Assembly: GCF_016618195.1 (NCBI RefSeq)
Contig: NZ_CP067099.1
Span: 2,356,001-2,420,000, forward strand
DNA from: Providencia manganoxydans
Lineage (GTDB): Bacteria > Pseudomonadota > Gammaproteobacteria > Enterobacterales > Enterobacteriaceae
Length of the DNA: 64,000 bases
Direction: 5' to 3'
Positions 7,864-16,478 of this stretch are shown here, piece by piece. The position numbers were made by a program, and so were the translations under genes. Each line of letters starts with the position of its first letter. The first letter of the stretch is position 1. Below the pieces are notes generated by a model, which saw only the letters and a list, made by a program, of their open reading frames with translations, was not told the origin of the DNA and did no database searches.

Positions 7864-8562
7864 TTAAACATCGAGTACAAACCTATCAATAATGTGTTGA
7901 TCAACTTGCAGTGGATCACCGTTTAATTCAGCACTTAATTTTGCCATAAATTGCACAAGATAATTTGCGTTATGCGTCGCTAGAATTTTACCAGCTTTAG
8001 TTTGCATTGTTTCTGGCAATTTCAGTAATTTTTCCTGAAAATGGTCAAGTGCCCATAAATTATCATTTAAAGGCCTATTTTTCGCAAAAGGATCATTGGC
8101 ATCAAACAGCGCTCGATTTAATTGGCCACTTACTGCAAACACGCGCGCTAAACCTATCGCGCCTAATGCTTCCAATCTATCAGCATCTTGTACAATTTTT
8201 GCTTCAATTGTAATTGGCTCAATATTAGCGCTAAAACTATGAGCAATAATACAATGTCTAACTGGGACATAATAATATTCAGGAAAGCTTGGAAAATAGT
8301 TTTGTAATACCTTGATTGTCTTATCCGCACTCAGAGAGGATGCTTGATGTCTTTGTGGATGATTTTTGGGGAGAGTTACAAAATCATGAAAATAACATGC
8401 AGTAAGTACAATTAAAGGATTTACGTTACTGTCATTTTCCATCAAATGCCGCGCAGTTCCCCAAACTCTGCGTACATGGGAAATATCGTGGCTATTATCA
8501 GTTATCGTCCAGTTTTTCTGCAAATAATTATCAAATAAGGTTGCCCATTTATGAATATCCAT
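7864..8562 (-). CDS. yedJ: YedJ-like HD-domain phosphohydrolase
   Basis: The 232-residue protein matches E. coli YedJ along its length. It carries the HD metal-binding set: H29 in a HDISHVRRVW stretch, H59-D60 in ACYFHDFV, H108 in IIAHSFSA, and D127 in QDADRLEALGAIGLAR. HD proteins are metal-dependent phosphohydrolases acting on nucleotides or nucleotide second messengers; the YedJ substrate is not known to me. A lysR gene follows closely, and accA with its terminator lies just upstream, ending 82 bp before the start. Confidence 0.9.
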   Translation of the reverse strand: MDIHKWATLFDNYLQKNWTITDNSHDISHVRRVWGTARHLMENDSNVNPLIVLTACYFHDFVTLPKNHPQRHQASSLSADKTIKVLQNYFPSFPEYYYVPVRHCIIAHSFSANIEPITIEAKIVQDADRLEALGAIGLARVFAVSGQLNRALFDANDPFAKNRPLNDNLWALDHFQEKLLKLPETMQTKAGKILATHNANYLVQFMAKLSAELNGDPLQVDQHIIDRFVLDV

Positions 8563-8634
8563 TCAAATCTCGACTCTGATTTTGTTAGATAAATCAATAT
8601 AACATGAACAGCCTTTTGAAGTATTAAAACAACC

Positions 8635-8668
8635 GTTATGGCTATCAGCAATAACCAATAGCCATAAC
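8635..8668 (-). terminator. Terminator overlapping the 3' end of accA
   Basis: A perfect 11-bp stem pairs 8658-8668 (inside the last accA codons) with 8635-8645 (from the stop codon on). Read on the minus strand it is followed by GGTTGTTTT. The coding end and the terminator therefore share sequence. Confidence 0.65.
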
Positions 8669-9604
8669 TTTTTGATAACGTTCCGCCAGCAAAGTTTCAA
8701 TATCCAATTGTTTTAATGCTACTAAATCAGTAATCAATTGCTGCTTTAAATTTTTTCCCGCTTGTTCATAATCACGGTGTGCACCACCTAATGGTTCAGG
8801 GATCACCGTATCAATGATTTTCAATTCTTTAAGGCGATTTGCAGTCATTCCCATAGTTTCTGCTGCAATTTGAGCTTTCTGTGCGTCTTTCCACAAAATG
8901 GATGCGCAACCTTCAGGTGAAATTGCAGCGTAAGTACTATATTCCAACATATTAATACGATCACCGACACCAATACCAAGTGCACCACCAGAACAACCTT
9001 CACCAGTAATCACACAAATAATCGGCGTTTTTAAGCAAGACATTTCCATAATATTCCGAGCAATGGCTTCTGCTTGCCCCCGTTCTTCAGCGCCAATTCC
9101 TGGGTAAGCACCTGCTGAATCAATAAATGTCACTACGGGTAAATGGAAACGTTCAGCCATTTTCATTAAACGCAGTGCTTTGCGATACCCTTCAGGGGAA
9201 GGCATACCAAAATTACGTAACACTTTTTCTTTTGTCGTACGCCCTTTTTGCTGTCCTATCACCATAACTGGTTGGCCTTCAAGCCGTGCTAATCCACCAA
9301 CCAAAGCCTTATCATCCGCAAATGCGCGATCACCCGCGAGTTCTTGAAAATCTGTAAAAATCAAAGAAATATAGTCCAATGTATACGGACGCATTGGATG
9401 TCTTGCTAACTGAACAATCTCCCATGCACCCAACTGAGAAAAAATCTTCTTAGTGAGAGTAAGACATTTTTTTTCTAACAGTTTAATTTCTTCATCAAAC
9501 TCAATGTCGGGCTGTTGACCACTTTGTTTAAAAGCGGCTAAAGCGTCGATTCTTTCATTCAATTCGACTATCGGTTTTTCAAATGCTAAAAAATGAGTAG
9601 ACAT
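8645..9604 (-). CDS. accA: Acetyl-CoA carboxylase carboxyltransferase alpha subunit, diverged and isolated copy
   Basis: The 319-residue protein aligns end to end with E. coli AccA, which pairs with AccD to transfer the carboxyl group from biotin to acetyl-CoA. The [12 protein letters not shown] stretch at about 67-78, the [17 protein letters not shown] block and the [12 protein letters not shown] segment are conserved. Two active-site loops differ from the usual sequence: DSAGAYPG at 162-169 in place of DTPGAYPG, and GEGCSGGA at 201-208 in place of GEGGSGGA. In enterobacteria accA normally follows dnaE; here it stands alone between yedJ and a merR gene. It may be a second copy or the only one; the window cannot decide. 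Confidence 0.9.
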   Translation of the reverse strand: MSTHFLAFEKPIVELNERIDALAAFKQSGQQPDIEFDEEIKLLEKKCLTLTKKIFSQLGAWEIVQLARHPMRPYTLDYISLIFTDFQELAGDRAFADDKALVGGLARLEGQPVMVIGQQKGRTTKEKVLRNFGMPSPEGYRKALRLMKMAERFHLPVVTFIDSAGAYPGIGAEERGQAEAIARNIMEMSCLKTPIICVITGEGCSGGALGIGVGDRINMLEYSTYAAISPEGCASILWKDAQKAQIAAETMGMTANRLKELKIIDTVIPEPLGGAHRDYEQAGKNLKQQLITDLVALKQLDIETLLAERYQKVMAIGYC

Positions 9605-9720
9605 AAGACCCTTTGAATCAATGAGGCGATGACTTTAAGTGTAGTTAAGATTTTCAGGGCTTTCTATGCAGGAAAATGGGATAGATTACTATCTGAAATG
9701 GGATAATAGGAAGGTAATTA

Positions 9721-10140
9721 CTATTTATTCAGCTTTCGATTATTTCGCAATCCTATAGACATGATTTTCTGAAATTTTGGACAAAGTAGGTGATCCTCTT
9801 CTGGACAATTAGCAATATGCAAGAGGGCATTTTTTAATGTCATTAAATTATCAATAGTATTTTGTAATTCACTGGCTTTTGCTTGTAAATGGCGACGTTC
9901 GATACTTGGTCCTTTCTCTTTATTCAACATGACGTTAATTTCATCAAGTGTAAATTGAGCTTCGCGGCCTAAAGAAATTAATGATAAGCGAGTCATGACA
10001 TCTTTTGCATGATAAACACGTTTTAGTCCCTTACGACCAATAGGTTTAATCAACCCTCTCTCCTCATAATAACGAAGAGTGGATGCTGGTAAACCTGATA
10101 ATTCACTCACTTCTGAAATATCTAATTCATCTACCATCAT
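9721..10140 (-). CDS. MerR-family transcriptional regulator with C-terminal cysteine pair
   Basis: A 139-residue protein with a MerR winged helix at residues 8-75 (ISEVSELSGLPASTLRYYEE, then GLKRVYHAKD) and a dimerisation coiled coil at about 80-108. Near the C-terminus are C112 and C120 in NCPEEDHLLCPKF, which might bind a metal or sense thiol stress. It begins 22 bp after the stop of a GNAT gene on the same strand, so the two are probably one operon. The isolated accA lies downstream, in the same direction, 117 bp further on. The inducer is unknown. Confidence 0.88.
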   Translation of the reverse strand: MMVDELDISEVSELSGLPASTLRYYEERGLIKPIGRKGLKRVYHAKDVMTRLSLISLGREAQFTLDEINVMLNKEKGPSIERRHLQAKASELQNTIDNLMTLKNALLHIANCPEEDHLLCPKFQKIMSIGLRNNRKLNK

Positions 10141-10162
10141 GTTAATGACTCGCTAATTTTAT

Positions 10163-10699
10163 TTACAGTTTTTTCTCAAGTAATACTGAACTCGTACCAT
10201 TCATAATAACATCTTTTTGTACGATATAGCCCAACTTTAGAGCTACTCGTAGAGATGGCGTATTCTCTGAAGCAACAAAGCAAATTGAACGCTCAAATTG
10301 ATTCAAGTCGCTTAGCCAATTTAGTGCGGCTTGCATGGCTTCTGTCGCATACCCTTTGCCTTGAAACTCAGGAGCGATCACCCAACCCGCTTCAGGAATA
10401 CCTTTTACTGGTGGTTGGATTATACGATGAAAATCTGCAAATCCGAGATCCCCAACATAACGCCTTGTATGCTTTTCTCTTACAGCCCAATAGCCAAAAC
10501 CAAGTATTGGCCATAAACCACCGTATGCCAACATTCGCATCCACGATTCACGTTCGGTAGAAGGTACGCCACCAATATGCTGAACCATCGCTTCAGTGGC
10601 CCATAATTGTGTTAATGCAGCAAAATCACTTTGTTGGTGCCCAGATAAAATTAACCTTTCGGTTTCAAGCTGAGGAATAGTACCGCTGAAACTTGTCAT
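10163..10699 (-). CDS. RimJ/RimL-type GNAT acetyltransferase
   Basis: The 178-residue protein has the Acetyltransf_3 layout: an opening LETERLILSGHQQSDF at about 11-26, a long WATEAMVQHIGG segment, motif A (GWVIAPEFQGKGYATEAMQAAL, around 125-146) and motif B (NTPSLRVALKLGY near 161-173). Relatives acetylate ribosomal-protein N-termini or small molecules and often give protection against toxins. It is followed after 22 bp by the merR gene, and a MerR-controlled acetyltransferase is a plausible reading. Confidence 0.87.
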   Translation of the reverse strand: MTSFSGTIPQLETERLILSGHQQSDFAALTQLWATEAMVQHIGGVPSTERESWMRMLAYGGLWPILGFGYWAVREKHTRRYVGDLGFADFHRIIQPPVKGIPEAGWVIAPEFQGKGYATEAMQAALNWLSDLNQFERSICFVASENTPSLRVALKLGYIVQKDVIMNGTSSVLLEKKL

Positions 10700-10908
10700 T
10701 ATTTTTCCTTCCCCCGATCACTTAGCGAGTTATGGTTAATTCATTCTCATTCATAAGCCTAACAACAACTCAAACATTTTATTTATTACAAATACGCTAA
10801 AAACATATAGATATCATAATAAATGACAGAAATGTAACCTTCCCGTAAGGTAAATTCCACACTCTTATAGTTAAAATATTCTCTCTTGATTAATGAAAGG
10901 ATATCAAA

Positions 10909-11322
10909 ATGAACAAAAGTGCCTTATATTTACTGCTCACCCCTTTAATGATGGCTCCTGCTCTTTCTATTGCAGCCAGTGACATACTAAGTGTTCATAT
11001 ACTCAATCAACAAACAGGAAAACCTGCATCTAACGTTGAAGTCACATTAGAAAAAAAACAATCAAATACATGGGTCCGACTAAACTCAGAAAAAACGGAT
11101 AATGATGGTAGAATTAAGTCGATCTGGCCAGATAATACAGAAACTCCGACTGTTGGTGACTATAGAGTTGTTTTTAAAACGGGCGAATATTTTAAAGAGC
11201 AAGGCAAAGAAAGTTTTTTCCCTGAAATTCCCGTCGAGTTTCATATAAATAATGTGAATGAGCACTATCATATTCCATTACTTTTAAGCCAATATGGCTA
11301 CTCTACTTATAGAGGCAGTTAA
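10909..11322 (+). CDS. hiuH: Periplasmic 5-hydroxyisourate hydrolase (transthyretin-like)
   Basis: This 137-residue protein has a signal peptide of about 22 residues (cleavage near SIA-AS) and then a transthyretin-like fold, the same layout as E. coli HiuH (YedX). The catalytic set is present: H30 in LSVHIL, R68 in DGRIKSIW, H121 in YHIPLLLS, and the family C-terminal tetrapeptide YRGS at 134-137. It hydrolyses 5-hydroxyisourate from urate oxidation to OHCU. A good AAAGGA ribosome site precedes the ATG. No urate oxidase or OHCU decarboxylase gene lies nearby. Confidence 0.95.
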   Translation: MNKSALYLLLTPLMMAPALSIAASDILSVHILNQQTGKPASNVEVTLEKKQSNTWVRLNSEKTDNDGRIKSIWPDNTETPTVGDYRVVFKTGEYFKEQGKESFFPEIPVEFHINNVNEHYHIPLLLSQYGYSTYRGS

Positions 11323-11756
11323 TTTTTAATTAAGCTATTTAACTTGAGTGCTGGTCATCACGATTAGCACTTTTAGTTGCTTGTTATGTGGGTTGTCATC
11401 CACATAATGATACGTGCAGAACCAGCTGCTCTAAAAATAAAATATGTGCCCTACCAGATACCCTCTTTAAATATTTAGAATTGATTACTTACACAGTAAA
11501 ACAACTTTCTTATTCAAATGTTAACGATAACAAAGCATAATTATTCACTTCAACTTATATTTATTCTACTTGAATAACCTATCCTTAAACTCAGTTATCA
11601 AGTAATCTATGATTAGCCACCTTATTAAGGTGGCATTTTTCTAAAATGCAGAAATTATCTTACGGGTAGGCTAGCACAAAATCAGTGCCTCTTTTTTAAT
11701 CAATTATCCAAACATTGAACTTGTAAGAGCGCTCGGCCATAAATGCTTACCCTTCT
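11323..11756. other. Intergenic region with inverted repeats and an orphan terminator
   Basis: About 430 bp with no ORF. It contains an inverted repeat TTATGTGG (11384-11391) with CCACATAA (11400-11407) and, 290 bp after the hiuH stop, a strong terminator (11616-11640). A terminator so far from the gene could mark the end of a long 3' UTR or of a small RNA. Confidence 0.5.
11616..11640 (+). terminator. Strong Rho-independent terminator, no adjacent gene
   Basis: GCCACCTT at 11616-11623 pairs perfectly with AAGGTGGC at 11627-11634 around a 3-nt loop, followed by ATTTTT. The orientation is plus. Confidence 0.75.
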
Positions 11757-13223
11757 CTACCTAAAAGGTGGTTCATCGAACGTTCTTAATTTTCTTGAAT
11801 GCAGCTTATCGCCTTCTTGTCGTAAAAGATCTATCGCACGGATCCCTATCTGCAAGTGCTCAGAAATAGCTCCTTCATAAAAGCTGTTGGCTTGACCTGG
11901 TAATTTTATTTCGCCATGTAATGGCTTATCAGAGACACATAATAATGTTCCATATGGGACTCTAAAACGATAACCTTGAGCTGCAATGGTAGCACTTTCC
12001 ATATCAACAGCTACCGCACGACTTAAGCTAAAGCGACGTGCTGTTGCAAAAAAACGCAACTCCCAGTTACGATCATCGGTTGTCACAACAGTACCAGTGC
12101 GTAAACGCTGTTTGACTAATTCACCAGGCATATTACTGACTTGCTTAGTTGCATCGTATAACGCTCTTTGCACTTCAGCGATACTTGGAATTGGAATGTC
12201 AGGTGGCAACACGTCATCTAAAATATGGTCATCACGCAAATAAGCATGAGCCAACACATAATCACCAATTTTTTGACTTTCACGTAACCCACCACAATGA
12301 CCAATCATTAACCATGCATGTGGGCGTAATACGGCTAAATGATCACAAATATTTTTGGCGTTGGATGGCCCAACACCAATATTCACTAATGTTATTCCTA
12401 TACCGTCTTTCGCTAATAGATGATAGGCCGGCATTTGGAATTTTTTCCACGTTAGGTCAGATGTGGCAATTTGTGGATCCGCATTTTCTGCGGTTAAATA
12501 ATTATGCCCAACACAGGATAGTGCTATGTATCGACTATCAGGATCCTTAATTTGCTCACATGCCCAACTAACAAACTCATCGACATAACGATTATAATTA
12601 GTGAACAAAATATAAGGTTGTACATGCTCCGGCGGTGTACCCGTGTAATGCTTTAACCGAGCTAGAGAAAAATCAACCCGTAATGCGTCAAAATGAGAAA
12701 GCGGCATTTCACCTTTAAATTGAACTAAACCATCAGTAATATCATCACTGATATCAGCTAAATCAGTAATAGGAAAATGTGCAGCTAAACTACTGCTCAT
12801 ACTGCGGTCTAAAACAAGATCTGAACCGTCAATGACAAAAGGATAAGGCACTTCTGTTTTAGATGGACGAACAGAAAAAGTAACATCATAATCTTGCTGC
12901 AATATAGCTAATTGCTCAGTAAGATATTGGCGAAACAAATTTGGTTGGGTAATAGTAATGCAGTAGTTACCTGGCTTGACAAACCGAGCATATGCTCTTG
13001 TTTTTTCACAACGATCAACTTTACCACGCCATTCAACACATAATTCAGGGTAAGCAAATAAACCTTTTTCACGTGCATCTACTTCGGGAAGTTGCCCATT
13101 ATTAATATAAGCCGCTATCGCATTGCGGAGTGACTCGATAGCATTACCGTATAATAAAGAAAGTTTGTCTAAAACGTCATCAATAGATAGATTTTCATAG
13201 CTTTTACATTTTTCTAAAGACAC
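11757..13223 (-). CDS. amn: AMP nucleosidase
   Basis: The enzyme cleaves AMP to adenine and ribose 5-phosphate. From a GTG at 13221-13223, preceded by AAGGGG at six bases, the protein has 488 residues, close to the 484 of E. coli Amn. A longer frame from 13325 has no ribosome site and no homology. The N-terminal regulatory domain contains SHFDALRVDFSLARLKHYTGTPPEH-type sequence around 200-225. The C-terminal phosphorylase domain has GVGPSNAKN, MIGHCGGLRESQKIGDY and VDMESATIAAQGYR, the last being the nucleoside-binding acid segment. It stands alone, upstream of nothing in the same direction. Confidence 0.93.
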   Translation of the reverse strand: MSLEKCKSYENLSIDDVLDKLSLLYGNAIESLRNAIAAYINNGQLPEVDAREKGLFAYPELCVEWRGKVDRCEKTRAYARFVKPGNYCITITQPNLFRQYLTEQLAILQQDYDVTFSVRPSKTEVPYPFVIDGSDLVLDRSMSSSLAAHFPITDLADISDDITDGLVQFKGEMPLSHFDALRVDFSLARLKHYTGTPPEHVQPYILFTNYNRYVDEFVSWACEQIKDPDSRYIALSCVGHNYLTAENADPQIATSDLTWKKFQMPAYHLLAKDGIGITLVNIGVGPSNAKNICDHLAVLRPHAWLMIGHCGGLRESQKIGDYVLAHAYLRDDHILDDVLPPDIPIPSIAEVQRALYDATKQVSNMPGELVKQRLRTGTVVTTDDRNWELRFFATARRFSLSRAVAVDMESATIAAQGYRFRVPYGTLLCVSDKPLHGEIKLPGQANSFYEGAISEHLQIGIRAIDLLRQEGDKLHSRKLRTFDEPPFR

Positions 13224-13374
13224 ACATAACCCCTTATTGGATGGCGTAGTTAACTGTAGAGCAGTGTATGTCTTTAGCATTCCGCAAACAAGGTATAAAA
13301 CCTGTAGCGCCACAAGATAAACCAAATTAATGCGCTGTTAAATATGTATAATAGTAAGGTTAAGCTTAATTCTT

Positions 13375-13626
13375 TTATCGGTTAATTTCATAGCTAGTTA
13401 TTCTAGCAAGCCACTTAACTTCACTTGATGATAAATGATATTCTTTCCCATTCTCTCCACGAACAATCCGTACATCAATATCCCGATATCCAAGTAAAGT
13501 GTTATTAGTTTTCTTTATTTGGTCGGCTATTGAAACATTAGTCGACCCAGTTAAAGTTGGAACTCCAATGTCTAACTTAGGTAAAGATGGACGTGATATA
13601 CATGCTAAATTAATGTTTAAATGCAT
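13375..13626 (-). CDS. Small hypothetical protein
   Basis: An 83-residue ORF in the gap between amn and the AEC carrier gene. A GAG ribosome site eight bases before the ATG supports it. The protein is soluble, with no signal peptide or membrane helix. The C-terminal half (GYRDIDVRIVRGENGKEYHL, then SSSEVKWLARITSY) looks like a folded beta-alpha segment rather than random translation. I do not recognise the family. Confidence 0.5.
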   Translation of the reverse strand: MHLNINLACISRPSLPKLDIGVPTLTGSTNVSIADQIKKTNNTLLGYRDIDVRIVRGENGKEYHLSSSEVKWLARITSYEINR

Positions 13627-13765
13627 ATTTAAATCTCTAATGTAAAATATAAAACAAGTGAAATCTTTGTCTAAGGGTATCTTTTTTGCAAAAGATCACG
13701 ATAATCTTACATTAGCGATTATTTATATCTTCAATAAAACGATTATTAGCTAAAAAATGAAAAAT

Positions 13766-14674
13766 TTAATCCAACATTAAAGAGAGTATCACTGGTAATG
13801 TTATTACTGCCATTACCGTTTGCAGTGTGATGATCCCTGCCATCAGCTGGCTATCACCTTTTAGCTGCCGTGTTAAAATATAAGCTGTTGGCGCTGTCGG
13901 TATAGCGAAAAAAATGACCAATAATACCGATTCAAGCGTTGGTAAAGAAAATAACTTGGCCGTAAAAATAGCAAGTGCAGGCATCGCTAATAGCCGAACT
14001 AGGCTTGATATCATTAATGGTTTAAATTCAATTCTAAGTGTAGCCGTTTGTAGTGCTGCGCCAATACAAATTAACCCTAATGGTAAACTCGCGGCGGCAA
14101 GTAATTTAAGTAATTGGTCCGTTCCAAAAGGTAATCCGATGGGTAATAGATTAAGTAATATTCCTATCACACACGAGATAATTAATGGATTTTTAATAAT
14201 AGGTAAGATGAGCTGCTTAATGGAAATTTTTGCTCCTGATGTTAGTGATAATACGGCTATCACATTACAACTGGGTACCAATATTGCCATAAGAACTGCA
14301 GCAATCGCTATTCCTTCGGTACCAAATAAATCAGCGACAATAGCTAACCCCAAATACGTATTAAATCGGGTAATACCTTGAATATGCGCACCAAAACGAG
14401 GTATTGGCATTTTAGAGAATATTTTAGTCACTAGAACTAATGCGCTGCTTATCCCTAAAATAAAAAAAATTGCGGCGGCAAGATATGGCAATTTAGGGTT
14501 ATCAAGCGGTGCACTCGCCAAACTGTTAATTAGTAAAGCTGGAAATAAAATAAAGTAGTTTAATTTTTCAGCACTTGGCCAAAAGTCAGCAGCAAATAAT
14601 GATACGCGACGTAATATAAAACCCATCGCTATCAAAGCAAACAACGGCCATAAAACTAATAATACCTGTTCCAT
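13766..14674 (-). CDS. AEC (auxin efflux carrier) family transporter
   Basis: A 302-residue membrane protein of about ten helices in two inverted halves, as in AEC/BASS-like carriers (PF03547). An ALLINSLASAPL stretch near residue 47, the RFNTYLGLAIVADLFGTEGIA segment around 105-125, a PLIISCVIGILLNLLPIG helix, the ASLPLGLICIGAAL helix near 190 and the IPTAPTAYILTRQLKGD segment near 258 are family features. Bacterial members transport malate, malonate or other organic anions; the substrate is not known here. The gene has no close partner. Confidence 0.88.
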   Translation of the reverse strand: MEQVLLVLWPLFALIAMGFILRRVSLFAADFWPSAEKLNYFILFPALLINSLASAPLDNPKLPYLAAAIFFILGISSALVLVTKIFSKMPIPRFGAHIQGITRFNTYLGLAIVADLFGTEGIAIAAVLMAILVPSCNVIAVLSLTSGAKISIKQLILPIIKNPLIISCVIGILLNLLPIGLPFGTDQLLKLLAAASLPLGLICIGAALQTATLRIEFKPLMISSLVRLLAMPALAIFTAKLFSLPTLESVLLVIFFAIPTAPTAYILTRQLKGDSQLMAGIITLQTVMAVITLPVILSLMLD

Positions 14675-14925
14675 ATTTTTATATTTTAATCTCTCTAAAC
14701 TTCATTAATGATACTAGTTAACTGTAAAGATTAAAGAAATGTAATGGTTAGGTAAAAAAGGCTTTATATTTCATCTGGTCAGTTTTTTGTAGAAAGTGTT
14801 TAGTTCCTCACATTTTTAAATTGCTACATCTATTATACACTTTCTCAATTAAGGGAATTTCTGATGGTATACTGGTCATTATTTCTATAACCTAATGATA
14901 AACCTAACTATGAATAATTTTTATT

Positions 14926-15474
14926 ATGGATATTAAAACACTTTGTAAACACTATCGCGCTGGCAAAAAATTTAAATACCTCTTTTTTTGGGGACATCAA
15001 TCCAAATCAAATACCGTTACTAAAAGCTGTTTTAGCCAATGGTACCCTGCTCCTTTTATTGTTAGCGGTAACCGTTTTGCTAGCGCCGAACATTTTATGA
15101 TGGCAGAAAAAGCTCGGTTATTTGATGACCAAGAAACACTAACAAAAATTATTAATGCACCAAACCCAGGAGCAGCGAAAGCCTTTGGTAGAGAAGTTCG
15201 TGGCTTTAAACAAGAACATTGGGATATGCATAAATTTGATATTGTTATTAACGCTAACTTTGCGAAGTTTTCTCAAAATGAGATGTTGTTGCAGTTTTTG
15301 CTTAATACCAATGAAAGAATTCTTGTTGAAGCTAGTCCTGTAGATAAAATTTGGGGGATTGGTCTTGCTGAAGATGCAGAAAACATTGAAAACCCACTAA
15401 CATGGAAAGGCTTAAATCTACTGGGTTTTGCTTTAATGGAGGTCCGTAATCGTTTAAAAGCCCAAAATAACTAA
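14926..15474 (+). CDS. NADAR-family protein (YbiA/RibX-like)
   Basis: The 182-residue protein has the NADAR fold. Visible are a FFWGHQSK opening near 20, SGNRFASAEHFMMAEKARLF at 47-66, the NPGAAKAFGREVRGF block at 80-94, a NANFAKFSQNEML segment and a C-terminal KIWGIGLAEDAENIENP-type loop followed by GLNLLGFALMEVRN. NADAR enzymes are glycosidases; YbiA-type members act on riboflavin-pathway intermediates, and others remove ADP-ribose and occur in phage-defence settings. No riboflavin or defence gene adjoins it, so the specific role is open. Confidence 0.87.
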   Translation: MDIKTLCKHYRAGKKFKYLFFWGHQSKSNTVTKSCFSQWYPAPFIVSGNRFASAEHFMMAEKARLFDDQETLTKIINAPNPGAAKAFGREVRGFKQEHWDMHKFDIVINANFAKFSQNEMLLQFLLNTNERILVEASPVDKIWGIGLAEDAENIENPLTWKGLNLLGFALMEVRNRLKAQNN

Positions 15475-15613
15475 TTTCTTTCTAAACATCATTATGAGTT
15501 AACAATAAAAGTAGTATGAGGAGACGAGACATCTAACGGTTTATTTGTTAGCTAATTCGCTCCCCTTAATATTTTTACTGTCTAACTGCTCTGCAAATAA
15601 CGATTAAATGTTA

Positions 15614-16195
15614 TTACGTGGTACTCTCGATATTTGAACAATTCGTTCTTTTCTTACGATTACTGAGTATTTTTTTAGTAATCGCTTCAACTTGCTGTAA
15701 TTCAGAACAAGCACTTGCTCGTAATGCTAAATTCCACTTGCTTAAAACCTGGGCATTAGAAACTAATTCGGTATGACTATCTAGCCGACCGCTCTTTAGA
15801 AGCCAGTTTGCCACTTCAGCCCAATCCCATAGCGGTGATTGGCCTTTAATACGCTGAATTGGGCTAGGAAAATCCCCAGAACCGCGCGTACCATCTTTTA
15901 ACATTGCAATCGCTTGTCGCGATAAATGAGTTAATTCAGCAATGTCACTTAAACCAACTAATGCTGAATCAACCGAATTAACTTTTGCCCCAATCCCCGC
16001 CATTTCAATATTATCGATCGCTGATTCAATTGCTTTATCTAATGATTGGGATTCCCTGTCAAATTCTAAATAAACAGATTTCCCATAAAAACAAACTAAT
16101 GCATCGCTGCAACCACTTTCATACAGGGCATCTTCAAGTCTAGGTGTGTCAATATTTACACCTGATAGCATTAATGTGAAATTATATAAAGTCAT
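15614..16195 (-). CDS. HTH DNA-binding protein, probable antitoxin-type partner
   Basis: This 193-residue protein begins after a TGAGG ribosome site. Residues 1-75 form a compact alpha-beta domain (LYNFTLMLSGV, then VYLEFDRES and SLDKAIESAIDNIEMAG) that recalls the HicB-type or ferredoxin-like antitoxin fold. Residues 80-135 hold an AlpA/MerR-like helix-turn-helix: GLSDIAELTHLSRQAIAMLKDG, then FPSPIQRIKGQSPLWDWAEVANWL. A basic tail follows. The gene lies 58 bp after a small HicA-like gene on the same strand with a hairpin between them. I read it as the DNA-binding partner of that protein; the pairing is known to me as recurrent but not as characterised. Confidence 0.75.
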   Translation of the reverse strand: MTLYNFTLMLSGVNIDTPRLEDALYESGCSDALVCFYGKSVYLEFDRESQSLDKAIESAIDNIEMAGIGAKVNSVDSALVGLSDIAELTHLSRQAIAMLKDGTRGSGDFPSPIQRIKGQSPLWDWAEVANWLLKSGRLDSHTELVSNAQVLSKWNLALRASACSELQQVEAITKKILSNRKKRTNCSNIESTT

Positions 16196-16220
16196 TGTGC
16201 CCTCATTGACGCTACTAAAG

Positions 16221-16240
16221 TAGGCGGCTTCAGCCGCCTA
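16221..16240 (-). promoter_or_regulatory. GC-rich hairpin between the two module genes
   Basis: TAGGCGGC at 16221-16228 pairs perfectly with GCCGCCTA at 16233-16240 around TTCA. It has no T-tract on either strand, so it is more likely a processing or translational element than a full terminator. It may set the ratio of the two proteins. Confidence 0.55.
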
Positions 16241-16253
16241 AGCCAACTGATGA

Positions 16254-16478
16254 TCAAATACAACTATCAACCTTCCGTTTGATCTGTTTAGCATGGTTCT
16301 CAGGACTACTTGGTGTCGACCAAACACTCATTTGATGATTTTGATGCTCCCTATTTGGGTCACCACAACGTAAACGACAAAATGCATGTGAGCTCTGACC
16401 TGCTTCTACTAAGGTCGAGCCTTTTGAGACAGCATATTCTATAGCCATTTGAATATGTTTATTAGGGTGTCTCTTCAT
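16254..16478 (-). CDS. Small HicA-like protein, candidate toxin
   Basis: From the ATG at 16476-16478, just behind a perfect AGGAGG, the protein has 74 residues; a start at 16517 lacks a ribosome site. It opens MKRHPNKHIQMAIEYAVSKG, then a SSHAFCRLRC strand with H31, and ends in SVWSTPSSPENHAKQIKRKVD. The order helix, histidine-containing strand, strand, basic helix is that of the double-stranded-RNA-binding-like HicA mRNA interferase fold. The sequence belongs to a widespread family of unassigned small proteins that share the SVWSTP-ENHA motif. It is followed by the HTH gene. Toxicity is inferred, not shown. Confidence 0.7.
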   Translation of the reverse strand: MKRHPNKHIQMAIEYAVSKGSTLVEAGQSSHAFCRLRCGDPNREHQNHQMSVWSTPSSPENHAKQIKRKVDSCI

